A stretch of DNA of 64,000 nucleotides from JALYXV01 sp963791545 (GCA_963791545.1 CAWBSR010000002.1:1-64000); one strand, 5' to 3'. Numbered from the stretch's first letter, positions 36,056 to 44,728 are shown. Program-made: numbers and translations. The notes: generated from the sequence alone by a model not told the origin.

Positions 36056-36916
36056 ATGGTGACCTCGCAACTCCCCGACCGCGTTGCGTGTTACCGCCAT
36101 GCCGACCACCTGACGGGCGTCCACTGCACCCGCTGCGGACGGCCCATCTGCCCCGACTGCATGGTGGCGGCCCCGGTGGGCCACCACTGCCCGACCTGCG
36201 TCCGCGAGGATGGCGGGACCGCCCCGCCCCGCCCCGGGCGGCCGGGTCGCGGGGGGAGCCGGGTCCGCTGGTCGCTCCCGGGCGGCCGGCGCCCCGTGAC
36301 GCCGGTCGTGGCCGCCCTGGTCGGCGTCAACGTGGTGATGTTCCTGCTCACCAGCTCACACCGGGCCTGGGAGTTCGACTACGCCCAGATTCCCTCCCTG
36401 GTCGCCCACGGCCAGGCCTACCGGCTGCTCAGCGCGACCTTCGTCCACGAGAACCTGGCCCACCTGTTCTTCAACATGACCGCGTTGGTCATCGTGGGAC
36501 CGGCGATCGAACTGGCGTTGGGGCGCAACCGCTTCCTGGCTTTGTACCTGGTGGCCGCGGTGGGCGGGTCGGTGTGCAGCTTTCTGTTCGGCCCCGTGCT
36601 CATCGCCGGGGTCGGGGCGTCGGGCGCCATATTCGGGATCTTCGGTGCCTGGTTCTCGTTGGCCCGGGCGCAGCGCTCGGATACCGCGGTGATCGTGGTG
36701 CTGATCGCGATACTGCTCGGTTACTCGTTCTGGGACCCGGCCATCGACTGGCGGGCCCATGTGGGCGGCCTGGTCGTCGGCGCGCTCGTCGGGGCCATGT
36801 TCGCCTGGGCGGCGGGGCGGCCGGCTCGGTTGCGGGTTGCCTACGAGGTGGCGTCGGTAGCGGGCCTGCTGGCGATCCTTGCGATGTCGGTATATGTCCG
36901 ATCGGTCCAGATTTAG
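36056..36916 (+). CDS. Rhomboid-family intramembrane serine protease with zinc-binding N-terminus
   Basis: About 286 residues. A short Cys/His-rich N-terminal part (HADHLTGVHCTRCGRPICPDCMV, then HHCPTC) looks like a zinc-binding B-box-type domain. The rhomboid core follows with six helices; the catalytic serine is in GVGASGAIFG and the histidine in RAHVGGLVVGALVG. HENLAHLFFNM carries the conserved histidine/asparagine of helix 2. The start at 36056 has upstream purines; 36032 is also possible. Confidence 0.9.
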   Translation: MVTSQLPDRVACYRHADHLTGVHCTRCGRPICPDCMVAAPVGHHCPTCVREDGGTAPPRPGRPGRGGSRVRWSLPGGRRPVTPVVAALVGVNVVMFLLTSSHRAWEFDYAQIPSLVAHGQAYRLLSATFVHENLAHLFFNMTALVIVGPAIELALGRNRFLALYLVAAVGGSVCSFLFGPVLIAGVGASGAIFGIFGAWFSLARAQRSDTAVIVVLIAILLGYSFWDPAIDWRAHVGGLVVGALVGAMFAWAAGRPARLRVAYEVASVAGLLAILAMSVYVRSVQI

Positions 36917-36970
36917 GGCCGGTTGCCCTCCGGGGGTATACCGTCGTAGCCGGTACCAGGAGGTTCCTCG

Positions 36971-37480
36971 ATGCGTATTCGTTATTCCTTGGCAATGGTC
37001 GTGTCCACCGTGTGCGCGGTGGCGCTGACGGGAATGGGCCTCGGCGGGGCCGCGGTGGCATCGGCGGCCCCGGCGCCGGCCCTGATGTCGGTGGCGGTGC
37101 CCACCTGCCAGCTGGCCAGTCCCGAGACGATCAATGGCGTCCAGTTCGTGAACGGCCAGTTCGTCAACGGGACGTGGACCTACTCCACCGGGGTGGCGTG
37201 CACCGCCAACCTCGGAGATATCGCCCTGTACGAGGAGCTCGATCTCAACGGCGTCAAGGTGCACTCGAAGCTGAAGAACTTCACCGGAGTGGCCCGCCCG
37301 CTCGACGCCATCACCGCCAACGTCCCGTGCTCGGTGTGCAACGGCACCTGGGTCTTCAAGTGGGGCCAGATCCTGAAGGCGCCGGCCGGGTTCATGTTCA
37401 CCGGCGCCATGGCGGGCTGCGTCATCCTGCAAAGCGGCCTCTACGAGCTGTGCGTGCAGACCAGAACCGTCACCCTCTGA
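36971..37480 (+). CDS. Small secreted protein of unknown function
   Basis: A 169-residue protein with a clear signal peptide (RIRYSLAMVVSTVCAVALTG ... ASA, cleavage about residue 33) and a strong ribosome site (AGGAGG at 36957). The mature part of about 135 residues has six cysteines, including a CSVCNG pair, which suggests disulfides, and no recognised domain. It is followed directly by the tRNA-Lys gene on the other strand. Confidence 0.75.
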   Translation: MRIRYSLAMVVSTVCAVALTGMGLGGAAVASAAPAPALMSVAVPTCQLASPETINGVQFVNGQFVNGTWTYSTGVACTANLGDIALYEELDLNGVKVHSKLKNFTGVARPLDAITANVPCSVCNGTWVFKWGQILKAPAGFMFTGAMAGCVILQSGLYELCVQTRTVTL

Positions 37481-37485
37481 CGGTT

Positions 37486-37561
37486 TGGTGGGCCGTCCGG
37501 GGCTCGAACCCGGCACCTTGGGATTAAAAGTCCCCTGCTCTACCGGATGAGCTAACGGCCC
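37486..37561 (-). tRNA. tRNA-Lys (TTT)
   Basis: Minus-strand cloverleaf with acceptor GGGCCGT/ACGGCCC, D-arm GCTC..GAGC, anticodon loop CTTTTAA giving TTT, T-arm CCGGGTTCGAGCCCCGG, and an encoded CCA end, unlike the three tRNAs at 11-12.6 kb. Confidence 0.95.
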
Positions 37562-37669
37562 TGTTAGAGGGTATCGGCGCCGGAGCGACCTCGAAGTCTC
37601 CGAAGGTGACGACTTGGCCATACTGGGTACGAATCCCGCCTACCGTACCGTGCGACCACCGCCCAGGCC

Positions 37670-38959
37670 ATGACCGACTACTCCCAACCCCTCCCCCCGC
37701 GCCACCCGTACCGCCCGCGCCGGGCGGCGGGCCCCGACCTCATCGTCATCGTGCTGGCCGCCCTCATCGCCATCCTGCTAGTGGGCGGCAGTGTGACCGC
37801 GGCCGTCAAGGCCTCCGAGCCGTCGTCTTCGTCGACCCGGCAGACCGCCGCCGATGGGAGGCCTTCCGCCGCCCCGGGCTCAGCACCGTCTTCTTCCGTG
37901 CCGTCCTCCACCGCCCACCCGCCGACGACCGCTCCCGGCACCACGCTGCCGGGCGGGACGGTCGCGCCGGTGAACTCCTCGACCGTGCCCCGGGTCACGG
38001 CGCCGCCGGTCACCGCCCAGAAGCTACGGCTGGCGCCGTCGGTGATCGCGGCTTTGGTGAACCCGTCGGTGGTCGACATCGACACCCGCCTCGCCTACCA
38101 ACATGCCGTCGCCGCGGGAACCGGCATGGTGCTGTCCTCGGACGGGATCGTGCTGACCAACAACCACGTGATCGACGGCGCCACGACCATCGGCGCCGTT
38201 TCCGTCGGCAACGGGCGGGCCTACCCGGCCCACGTGCTGGGCGTCGACCCCTCCGCCGACGTGGCCCTCATCAAGCTCGACGGGGCGGCGGGATTAACCC
38301 CGATCACCACCAGCAACGCCTTTGTCAACACCGGTGATCCGGTGGTGACAATCGGCAACGCGGGCGGCGTCGGCGGCACCCCCAGCGTCACCAGCGGCAC
38401 CGTGGTGAGCACCAACCAGTCGATCATCGCCAACGACCCCGCCGGGGGGACGTCGGAGCAACTGGACGGGCTGATCGAGACCACCGCCGCCCTGCAGCCG
38501 GGCGACTCGGGCGGGCCCCTCGCCAACGGCTCTGGTCAGGTCATCGGGATGGACACCGCGGCGTCGGTGGCGGGGCAGCCGTCGCCGAGCGTGAGCTTCG
38601 CCATCCCCATCGCCCAGGCGATGGGGATCGCCCGCCAGATCGAGGCGGGCCAGGCCAGCAGCACCGTGCATCTCGGCCTGCCGCCGTTCCTCGGTGTGAC
38701 GGTGACGGGGAGCGGTTCCGGCGGCCGGGCCGGAGCCCTGGTGGGCACCGTGGTGGCCGGGGGGCCCGCGGCAGGGGCGGGGATCGCTCCGGGCGCCCTG
38801 ATCGTGGCGGTCAACGGGCAGACCATCGACTCGCCGCCGGCGCTGACGGCGGTGCTGCGCCAGTTCCACCCCGGCGACACGGTGACGGTCCAATGGTTCA
38901 CCCCGGCCGGAGCCCTCCGCAGCGCCCGGGTGACGCTGGGGACCGGCCCCGCCGACTAA
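37670..38959 (+). CDS. HtrA/DegP-type (S1C) serine protease with PDZ domain
   Basis: A 429-residue membrane-anchored protease. One TM segment (LIVIVLAALIAILLVGGSV, about residues 24-42) is followed by a Ser/Thr/Pro-rich stalk. The trypsin-like domain has the triad in LTNNHVIDGA (His), DPSADVALIKL (Asp) and QPGDSGGPLAN (Ser). A C-terminal PDZ domain (from about residue 325; FLGVTVTG..., GIAPGALIVAVNGQTI) ends the protein. It is probably an extracytoplasmic quality-control or signalling protease. Confidence 0.92.
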   Translation: MTDYSQPLPPRHPYRPRRAAGPDLIVIVLAALIAILLVGGSVTAAVKASEPSSSSTRQTAADGRPSAAPGSAPSSSVPSSTAHPPTTAPGTTLPGGTVAPVNSSTVPRVTAPPVTAQKLRLAPSVIAALVNPSVVDIDTRLAYQHAVAAGTGMVLSSDGIVLTNNHVIDGATTIGAVSVGNGRAYPAHVLGVDPSADVALIKLDGAAGLTPITTSNAFVNTGDPVVTIGNAGGVGGTPSVTSGTVVSTNQSIIANDPAGGTSEQLDGLIETTAALQPGDSGGPLANGSGQVIGMDTAASVAGQPSPSVSFAIPIAQAMGIARQIEAGQASSTVHLGLPPFLGVTVTGSGSGGRAGALVGTVVAGGPAAGAGIAPGALIVAVNGQTIDSPPALTAVLRQFHPGDTVTVQWFTPAGALRSARVTLGTGPAD

Positions 38960-38980
38960 GGGCCGGTTCTATCCGGGTTC

Positions 38981-39391
38981 CTAAGCCCCGTCCCCCGCGG
39001 CGGCGGCCAGCCGTTCGAAGTCGTCGATTCGGGCCTCGATGATGGTGAGCTTCTGGAGCCCCGCCTGCTGGGCCTGGACCTGGGACAGAACCCTCGCCGC
39101 CTCGTCGTGGCGGGCGTCGGTGGCCAGGCGGGCGTTGAGGTAGGCCCCGATGAGGCGGACCTGTTCCATGATGCCGTTGGTCGCGGCGACGACCTCGTCG
39201 AAGGCCCCCACCGTCTCCGGGGTCAGCGGCAGCCGGTCGCCGCCCCGCACGCCGTGCTGGTCGTACATCGCCGCCAGCCGCTCCAGCTCGGCGCCCATCG
39301 ATTCCCGGGCGGCTGCGAACTCCCGGGAGTCGATCCCGTCGAACAGCGACGACAGATCCCAGCGGGGGGCGGTGTCGGTCATGTCCACCAT
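38981..39391 (-). CDS. Truncated oligoendopeptidase F-like N-terminal domain
   Basis: A 136-residue protein that resembles the N-terminal helical domain of M3-family oligoendopeptidase F: WDLSSLFDGIDSREFAAARE, then AYLNARLATDARHDEAARVLSQV and AQQAGLQKLTIIEARIDDF. M3 enzymes are usually about 600 residues and need a HEXXH zinc site, which is absent here. The frame ends in a stop just before the oppositely oriented HtrA gene, with no sign of the missing catalytic part. It is either a decayed remnant or a small domain-only protein. Confidence 0.55.
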   Translation of the reverse strand: MVDMTDTAPRWDLSSLFDGIDSREFAAARESMGAELERLAAMYDQHGVRGGDRLPLTPETVGAFDEVVAATNGIMEQVRLIGAYLNARLATDARHDEAARVLSQVQAQQAGLQKLTIIEARIDDFERLAAAAGDGA

Positions 39392-39429
39392 GGCAGGAGA
39401 GGCTACCGACGCCCGGTACCATCCTCACG

Positions 39430-39633
39430 ATGGAGCCGGGACCCGATCTGTCGATCCTCGACGACCTGGAAGCGGAACTGCGCGACGTCGAGCACGCCCT
39501 GCAGCGCCTCCAGGAGGGCAGCTACGGGACCTGTGAGGTCTGCGGCGATCCCATCGGTGAGTCGCGCCTGGTCGACCACCCCGCCACGAGGGTCTGCGGC
39601 GACGACCATCCTGCGCCAGGCCGGGGCGCCTAG
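39430..39633 (+). CDS. Short DksA/TraR-type zinc-finger protein
   Basis: A 67-residue protein with a short coiled coil (LDDLEAELRDVEHALQRLQEG) and a zinc-ribbon-like part CEVCGDPIG ... RVCGDDH. The last pair is not a full CxxC, so the fourth ligand may be a histidine. Actinobacteria encode such small DksA/TraR-like proteins. It may bind RNA polymerase, but this is not shown. Confidence 0.65.
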   Translation: MEPGPDLSILDDLEAELRDVEHALQRLQEGSYGTCEVCGDPIGESRLVDHPATRVCGDDHPAPGRGA

Positions 39634-39691
39634 CCCGCCTGCCCGCGGGGCCGTGAGACCCGGTCCGGCACCCGGCGCCTCGAGCGGGTGC

Positions 39692-41080
39692 CTAGAGCGG
39701 GGTGTTGCCGTGCTTGCGGGCGCGGAGCTTCTCCCGCTTGGAGGCCAGCATGGCCAGCGACCGGGCGATGGCGAGGCGGGTGTCGGCGGGGTCGATGACC
39801 TGGTCCACGTACCCCCGCTCGGCCGCGATGTAGGGGTTCAAGAAGGCCTGGCGGTACTCCTCGACCAGGCCCTGGCGGGCGTCGGGATCGACGTTGCGGT
39901 GGAGGATCTGCACTGCTCCCTCGGCCCCCATGACGGCCACCTCGGCGCTGGGCCAGGCCAGGCAGATGTCGCTGCCCATGGACTTGGAATCCATCACGAT
40001 GTACGCCCCCCCGTACGCCTTGCGCAGGATAAGCGACACCCGGGGCACCGACGCCTCGGCGTAGGCGAACACCAGCTGGGCGCCATGGCGGATCATGCCG
40101 CGCCACTCGAGGTCCTTGCCGGGCATGAAGCCGGGCGTGTCCACCAGGGTCACTATGGGCAGGTTGAAGGAGTCGCAGAAGGAGACGAAACGAGCCCCCT
40201 TCTGGGCCGCCCCGATGTCCAGTGTCCCCGCCATGGCCAGCGGCTGGTTGGCCACCACGCCAACCGGCTGACCGTCCACCCGGGCCAGGGCGGTAACCAG
40301 CTGGGGCGCCCAGCCGGGCCGCAGCTCCAGTAGCTGGCCCCCGTCGGCCAGGGCCGAAATGATGTGGCGGACGTCGTAGGAGCCCGACGGCCGGTCGGGG
40401 AGGATGGTCTGCAACTCCGGGGTGGGCCGGTCGGGCGGGTCGTCACGGGGGGCCCGCGGGGCCGTCTCGTCGGTGTGGTCGGGCAGGAACGCCAGAATCT
40501 CGGCCAGCGCCTCGACGGCGTCGGCGGCGGCGGGCACGACCAGGGCGGCCACGCCGGTAGCCCGGCCGTGGACCTCGCTGCCGCCGAGCTCGGCCGGGGT
40601 GATCCGTTGCCCCGTCATCTGGGCGACCATGGCCGGGCCCGACAGGTAGGCCAGGGCGTCGTGGCTCATCACGACGACGTCGGCCATCCCCAGCAGCAGC
40701 GCGGGGCCCGCCAGGGCCGGTCCCACCACCGCCAGCAGGATGGGCACCACCCCGGAGCAGGCGGCCAGCGCCTTGGCGGCGCCCCCCCAACCGTGGAGGG
40801 CGGCCACGCCGGCGCGGACATCGGCCCCGCTCGTCGAGAGCACCCCGACCAGCGGCAGCCGGAGCTCGAGCGCCAGGCGGGCGGCGGCGGCCACGGTGTC
40901 GCTGTCGTCGTTGCCCAAGGCGCCCCGGCGCACCGTGGGGTCGACGCGGACCACCACCGCCCGGCGATCGAGGGGCCCGAAGGCTTCCACCGCCGCCGAG
41001 GTCGACCCGGGCACCCGGGCCCGCAGCGCCACCGTCGGGCGCGGTCCCATGGCGTCAGGTCGGGGCGGGGCGGTGGGCAT
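39692..41080 (-). CDS. Acyl-CoA carboxylase carboxyltransferase subunit
   Basis: A 462-residue carboxyltransferase (acetyl/propionyl-CoA carboxylase beta type). The oxyanion and acyl-CoA-binding patterns are seen as VVGPALAGPALLLGMADVVVM and, in the second half, GVVANQPLAMAGTLDI, VDTPGFMPGKDLEWRGMIRHGA, RKAYGGAYIVMDSK, and AWPSAEVAVMGAEGAVQIL. The family normally has about 500-530 residues, so the N-terminal part is somewhat short. The acyl substrate is not settled. The biotin carboxylase subunit is not in the window. Confidence 0.88.
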   Translation of the reverse strand: MPTAPPRPDAMGPRPTVALRARVPGSTSAAVEAFGPLDRRAVVVRVDPTVRRGALGNDDSDTVAAAARLALELRLPLVGVLSTSGADVRAGVAALHGWGGAAKALAACSGVVPILLAVVGPALAGPALLLGMADVVVMSHDALAYLSGPAMVAQMTGQRITPAELGGSEVHGRATGVAALVVPAAADAVEALAEILAFLPDHTDETAPRAPRDDPPDRPTPELQTILPDRPSGSYDVRHIISALADGGQLLELRPGWAPQLVTALARVDGQPVGVVANQPLAMAGTLDIGAAQKGARFVSFCDSFNLPIVTLVDTPGFMPGKDLEWRGMIRHGAQLVFAYAEASVPRVSLILRKAYGGAYIVMDSKSMGSDICLAWPSAEVAVMGAEGAVQILHRNVDPDARQGLVEEYRQAFLNPYIAAERGYVDQVIDPADTRLAIARSLAMLASKREKLRARKHGNTPL

Positions 41081-41137
41081 GGTTACCGCACAGCCTGTCA
41101 GCAACCGGGGGCCGGGCGCCCGCCCGGGCGCCAGGCG

Positions 41138-41614
41138 CTAATCGTCGGGCTCCATCCCCCGGGCGATGAGAAACCCCCGGGCTCGCTCCGCCTTGGGGTA
41201 CCGGGCCACGAGGGCCCAGAAGGCGGAACCGTGGCCCCGGATGCGGAGATGGGCCAGCTCGTGGACGATGACATAGTCGAGCACCCATCCCGGCTCGCCG
41301 ACCAGACGCGACGAGATGCGGATGCTGCGGTCGGCCGGCGTGCACGAGCCCCAGCGCCACTCCTGGTTGTCGACCCACTTGATGCTGTCGGGCGCCGGGA
41401 GGCGGTACTTCCGGGCCAGCTCCCCCGCCCGCCACTCGAGGTCGATGTCCTCCGCGGCCGTTTTGCGCTCGATCCGGCGGACCATTTCGGTGACCCACTT
41501 CTGTTCTTCCGCCTTGGTCATGGTGGCCGGGATGCAGACCCGGAGCACCCCGTTGACCTTGGTCGCCTGCACCGTCTTGGTCCGCCGGGCGCTGCGAACT
41601 ACCTCCACCTGCAT
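41138..41614 (-). CDS. YgjP/DUF45-type metallopeptidase
   Basis: A 158-residue zinc metallopeptidase-like protein of the M48/YgjP family. The zinc motif is VIVHELAHLRIRGHG, preceded by WRWGSCTPADRSIRISSRL. Members resemble the Wss1/SprT group. It is separated by 9 bases from the histidine phosphatase and shares its strand with the carboxyltransferase. The substrate is unknown. Confidence 0.85.
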   Translation of the reverse strand: MQVEVVRSARRTKTVQATKVNGVLRVCIPATMTKAEEQKWVTEMVRRIERKTAAEDIDLEWRAGELARKYRLPAPDSIKWVDNQEWRWGSCTPADRSIRISSRLVGEPGWVLDYVIVHELAHLRIRGHGSAFWALVARYPKAERARGFLIARGMEPDD

Positions 41615-41623
41615 GCTCAGAAA

Positions 41624-42277
41624 CTACCGGGCGGATGTGTCCGAAATGGCGGCCAATTCGGTGGCTTCCCCAGAATCGGCCACCTCCCCCTCGGGATCGA
41701 GAAGGGCCACCACCTCCCCGGCCCGCAGCCCGTCGGGGCCCGCGTCGACCCAGATGCCGCCGAGGTGGCCGAACCGCCGTACCGGTCCGCCCAACTCCCG
41801 GCTCAAGGCGCTGATGACGCCGCCGTGGCTGATGACGAGTACCCGCCGGCCCGGGTATTCGGCGGCCACCCTCGCCCCGGCGTCCGATATGCGAGCCAGG
41901 AAGGCCTTGCGCTCCTCGCCCCCGGGGGCGGCGTACAGCCGGCCCTCCCGCCAGGCCTGGATCTCGCCGGGCCATCCCGCCTCGATCTCGGCCCGGGTGC
42001 GACCGCTCCACCGGCCCAGGTCGTACTCCCGCAACCCCGCCTCCACGCCGATCGCCCCGGTCACCGAGAGCGCCGGCACCAGGAGCTCCGCGGTGGCCCG
42101 GGCCCGCTGCAGATCCGATGAGACGACCGCCGTGATCCCCACCGGGCCCAGCCGCGGCGCCGCCCGCACCGCCTGCTGCACCCCCCGGGACGACAGCGGC
42201 GGGTCGGCCACACCCTGCCAGCGACCCAACGCGTTCCACTCCGACTCGGCGTGACGGAGGAACAGCAAGCGGGTCAC
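41624..42277 (-). CDS. Histidine phosphatase family protein (second)
   Basis: About 217 residues from the GTG start at 42277, which begins at the family-like VTRLLFLRHAESEWN; a longer start at 42331 would add 18 residues of unlikely sequence. The catalytic RHA is in FLRHAESEWN, the second basic site SSDLQRARATAEL, the acid in REYDLGRWSG, and the late histidine in VISHGGVISAL. The cellular substrate is unknown. Confidence 0.85.
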   Translation of the reverse strand: MTRLLFLRHAESEWNALGRWQGVADPPLSSRGVQQAVRAAPRLGPVGITAVVSSDLQRARATAELLVPALSVTGAIGVEAGLREYDLGRWSGRTRAEIEAGWPGEIQAWREGRLYAAPGGEERKAFLARISDAGARVAAEYPGRRVLVISHGGVISALSRELGGPVRRFGHLGGIWVDAGPDGLRAGEVVALLDPEGEVADSGEATELAAISDTSAR

Positions 42278-42386
42278 GCCCCGAGTCAAGCACGGCCCAC
42301 CCGCCCCGCGGCTACGCTCACCGTTGTTCACCGGGACGCTTTTTCGAGGTCAGATTGGGAAAAGGGCTGCGCCTCTAAGGGGTCCG

Positions 42387-42632
42387 ATGGCCACGCTTAG
42401 GTTTTTCGCTGCTGCCCGTGAGGCGGCCGGGACTTCGGTCGACACGGTCAATGCCGCTACCGTTGGTGCCGTGCTGGCGGAAGCGCGTACCCGCTACGGA
42501 TCCCATTTCGAGGCGGTGCTCGGCGGTTGCCGGGTCTGGCTCAACGGGGAGCCTGCCGAGCTGGATGCGCCCGTCGGCGATCGCGACGAGATCGCGGTGT
42601 TGCCTCCCGTGTCAGGCGGGTACGGGCGTTGA
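42387..42632 (+). CDS. MoaD/ThiS-family sulfur-carrier-like protein
   Basis: An 81-residue ubiquitin-fold protein: ATLRFFAAAREAAG at the start, and EIAVLPPVSGGYGR at the end. In MoaD the last residues are Gly-Gly, which are activated and thiolated; here the GG is followed by YGR, so a protease would have to remove three residues or the protein works differently. It is followed by a CdsA-like gene that starts by overlapping its stop (TTGA). No other molybdopterin gene is in the window. Confidence 0.8.
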   Translation: MATLRFFAAAREAAGTSVDTVNAATVGAVLAEARTRYGSHFEAVLGGCRVWLNGEPAELDAPVGDRDEIAVLPPVSGGYGR

Positions 42633-43864
42633 GCCTCGACGACACCGTCTTGTGGCCGGCGCCTGACCACTTCCGCGCCGCCGCCCCGAGGGGCCTGCCG
42701 ATTTCGGCTCCCGCCCCGCCCCGCCCCGAGCGGATGGTGGCCCGGAGGGCTACCTCGACCATGAGAGGCCCCGGGGGGAGAGATTCCGGCGGGCGGCCCG
42801 GGCCGGGCGACGGTGGTCCGCCTGGCGCCGATGGGCCCCAAACAGCGCCGGGCGGCCCCCGGGAGTCCCCTCGGTCGGTTCCCGGGGGGACCGACCGGGT
42901 CGACTCGGGCGCCACTCCCGGCCAAGCCGTGGCGGGCGCCGGGGACCCAGCGGGTGATCCTGCCGATAGGGTGCTCGACGGGACGGGCCGGGCCGAGGCG
43001 GTACCTGCGCCGAAGGCTCCTGTCGCCACCTTGGGGTCGCGGCGGGCCGGGAAACCGCGCCACCGAGCGATCCGCCGCCGTAAGCCGGGCCGCCCCGCCC
43101 TCTCCCAGCCCACCGGTCCCCACGTCCGCCTCGGAATCCTCTGGGCCGGGGTCACCCTCGGGGCGATCCTGCTGGGGCCTCCCTACCTGGCTGGGTGGTT
43201 GGCGGTGGTGGCGGCCATGGCGGCGGGGAGCGGTGCCCGCAGCTGGGGGACGCCCGCCATCGCCGAGCGTCTGCCCCACAACCGGCGGGCCCGGGTGCAG
43301 CCGCCGGCCGCGGTGGCGGCCGCCTTCGCCGCCATCATCTCGGTGGCGGCCCTGGCCGGGGGGCTGGTGGTGGCGGTCGCCGCGGCTGCCGTCATCGTGG
43401 CCCTGGTGGCGGCCGCCACCTTCGGCCCGCTGGGCCAACCCGACGTCTTCCGGCGCGTCGTCATCGTGGTCGGCCCCGGCCTGGGTGCCGCCAGCCTCGT
43501 CCTGGCCCGCGGCCAGGGCCTGGCGGTGGGGCTGGTGCTGGCGGGCATGGTGACGGTGTTCGACTCGTCGGCCTACCTGATCGGCACGGGCGCCCCCAAC
43601 CACTGGGAGGGTGCCGTCGCCGGGGTGGCCAGTATCGCCGCCCTGACGTTGTTCGCGGCCGCCGTCCTCTCCCCGCCGTTCACCGGGGCCAGCCCGTGGC
43701 TGCTCGGTGGCTCGGTGGCGCTGCTGGCCCCGGCCGGCCCGGTGCTCAGTCGTTGGGTGACCGGTGACAAGGCGGCGCCGGTTCCCGCGCTACGCCGACT
43801 CGACTCGTTGTTCCTGGCCGGTCCGGTCTGGGTGGCGGGAGTGGCGTTGCTACTCCACCGCTGA
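42629..43864 (+). CDS. CdsA-like phosphatidate cytidylyltransferase
   Basis: About 411 residues. The first about 165 residues are a Pro/Arg/Gly-rich, disordered-looking region, then come about eight hydrophobic helices in the CdsA pattern (GILWAGVTLGAILLG, VTVFDSSAYLIGTG, and RRLDSLFLAGPVWVAG matching the usual DRLDSLLF ending). The full CdsA signature KRxxKDxG is not visible (GDKAAPVPALRRLDS here), so activity as CDP-diacylglycerol synthase is plausible but not certain. The TTG start overlaps the previous stop; ATG at 42734 is an alternative. Confidence 0.75.
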   Translation: MSLDDTVLWPAPDHFRAAAPRGLPISAPAPPRPERMVARRATSTMRGPGGRDSGGRPGPGDGGPPGADGPQTAPGGPRESPRSVPGGTDRVDSGATPGQAVAGAGDPAGDPADRVLDGTGRAEAVPAPKAPVATLGSRRAGKPRHRAIRRRKPGRPALSQPTGPHVRLGILWAGVTLGAILLGPPYLAGWLAVVAAMAAGSGARSWGTPAIAERLPHNRRARVQPPAAVAAAFAAIISVAALAGGLVVAVAAAAVIVALVAAATFGPLGQPDVFRRVVIVVGPGLGAASLVLARGQGLAVGLVLAGMVTVFDSSAYLIGTGAPNHWEGAVAGVASIAALTLFAAAVLSPPFTGASPWLLGGSVALLAPAGPVLSRWVTGDKAAPVPALRRLDSLFLAGPVWVAGVALLLHR

Positions 43865-43877
43865 CACCGCCGGATGG

Positions 43878-44297
43878 TCAGGCCTTCTTGGTCTCCCAGA
43901 AGATCCGGTCGATCTCGGCGATCTGGGTGAGCAGGTCCTCGGCCACCGAAACGTCGTTGGACGCCTTGGTCTGGCCGGCCGCCTTGGTCGCCTTCCAGAA
44001 CAGGTCGTGGAGGGTGGGGTGGGCCTCCAGGTGGGGCGGCTTGAAATAGTCCGTCCACAGCACCCACAGGTGGTGCTTGACCAGATCTGCCCGCTGCTCC
44101 TTGATCAGCACGGCCCGGGTCTTGAACACGTCGTCACTGGAGGCGTTGAACTTCTCCATGCACGCCTTCACCGACTCCGCCTCGATGCGGGCCTGGGCCG
44201 GGTCGTACACGCCGCACGGCAGGTCGCAGTGCGCGTGAACCGTGACCGGGGCCGAAACCCGGTCGAGGGCGCGCAACAACGAGGGGAGGATTCGCAT
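43878..44297 (-). CDS. sodN: Nickel superoxide dismutase
   Basis: A 139-residue precursor. The nickel-hook begins at residue 23 (HCDLPCGVYDP), giving mature His1, Cys2 and Cys6 ligands, after a 22-residue leader to be removed by the protease encoded next door. The helical bundle motifs (ARIEAESVKACMEKF, HHLWVLWTDYFKPPHLE, HDLFWKATKAAG) match the family. An AAGGAG site precedes the ATG. The gene is divergent from its processing protease over only 32 bases, so both share one promoter region. Confidence 0.96.
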   Translation of the reverse strand: MRILPSLLRALDRVSAPVTVHAHCDLPCGVYDPAQARIEAESVKACMEKFNASSDDVFKTRAVLIKEQRADLVKHHLWVLWTDYFKPPHLEAHPTLHDLFWKATKAAGQTKASNDVSVAEDLLTQIAEIDRIFWETKKA

Positions 44298-44329
44298 GCC
44301 AAGCTCCTTGGAGATGGGGGTTGTTTTGA

Positions 44330-44710
44330 GTGATATTAGTTGCTAAATCCCGGATCCTCGCGGCTGGCGGTGCGGCGCTGGTGGTCATGGCCGCGCTGGC
44401 GGCGGCAGCGCGGCGAGCCACGGTGGAGGGAGCCAGCATGGAGCCCAACCTGGTCCCTGGCGACCGGCTCCTCCTTTTCCCCCCTCTGAAACTCCGAGCG
44501 GGTGATGTGGTGGCGGTGCGGGACCCCCGGAACCCCGAACGGTTGCTCGTCAAGCGGTTGACAGCCGTCGGCCGCCATACCATCACGATGGAAGGCGACA
44601 ATCCGGACAGCCGGGTATTCGGGCCCGTCGCCCGGCGAGCCGTCGTGGGACGGGCGGTCTACCGCTATGGCCCGGGCGGGAGGGTCGGACCGATCCGCCG
44701 AGGGCATTGA
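44330..44710 (+). CDS. sodX: SodX-type signal peptidase for nickel superoxide dismutase
   Basis: A 126-residue S26/LexA-fold peptidase. The nucleophile S36 is in GASMEPNLVPGD, and the general-base lysine K75 in LLVKRLTAV. One hydrophobic N-terminal segment anchors it. In actinobacteria a protease of this kind removes the sodN leader. The GTG start at 44330 lies 32 bases from the sodN start on the other strand. Confidence 0.92.
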   Translation: MILVAKSRILAAGGAALVVMAALAAAARRATVEGASMEPNLVPGDRLLLFPPLKLRAGDVVAVRDPRNPERLLVKRLTAVGRHTITMEGDNPDSRVFGPVARRAVVGRAVYRYGPGGRVGPIRRGH

Positions 44711-44728
44711 GCGGTACCATCAGCTGAG

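Noticed and set aside
37606..38337. Open frame of 243 codons over the HtrA-type gene
   Set aside because: Another frame of the protease, Arg/Pro/His-rich, with no motif.
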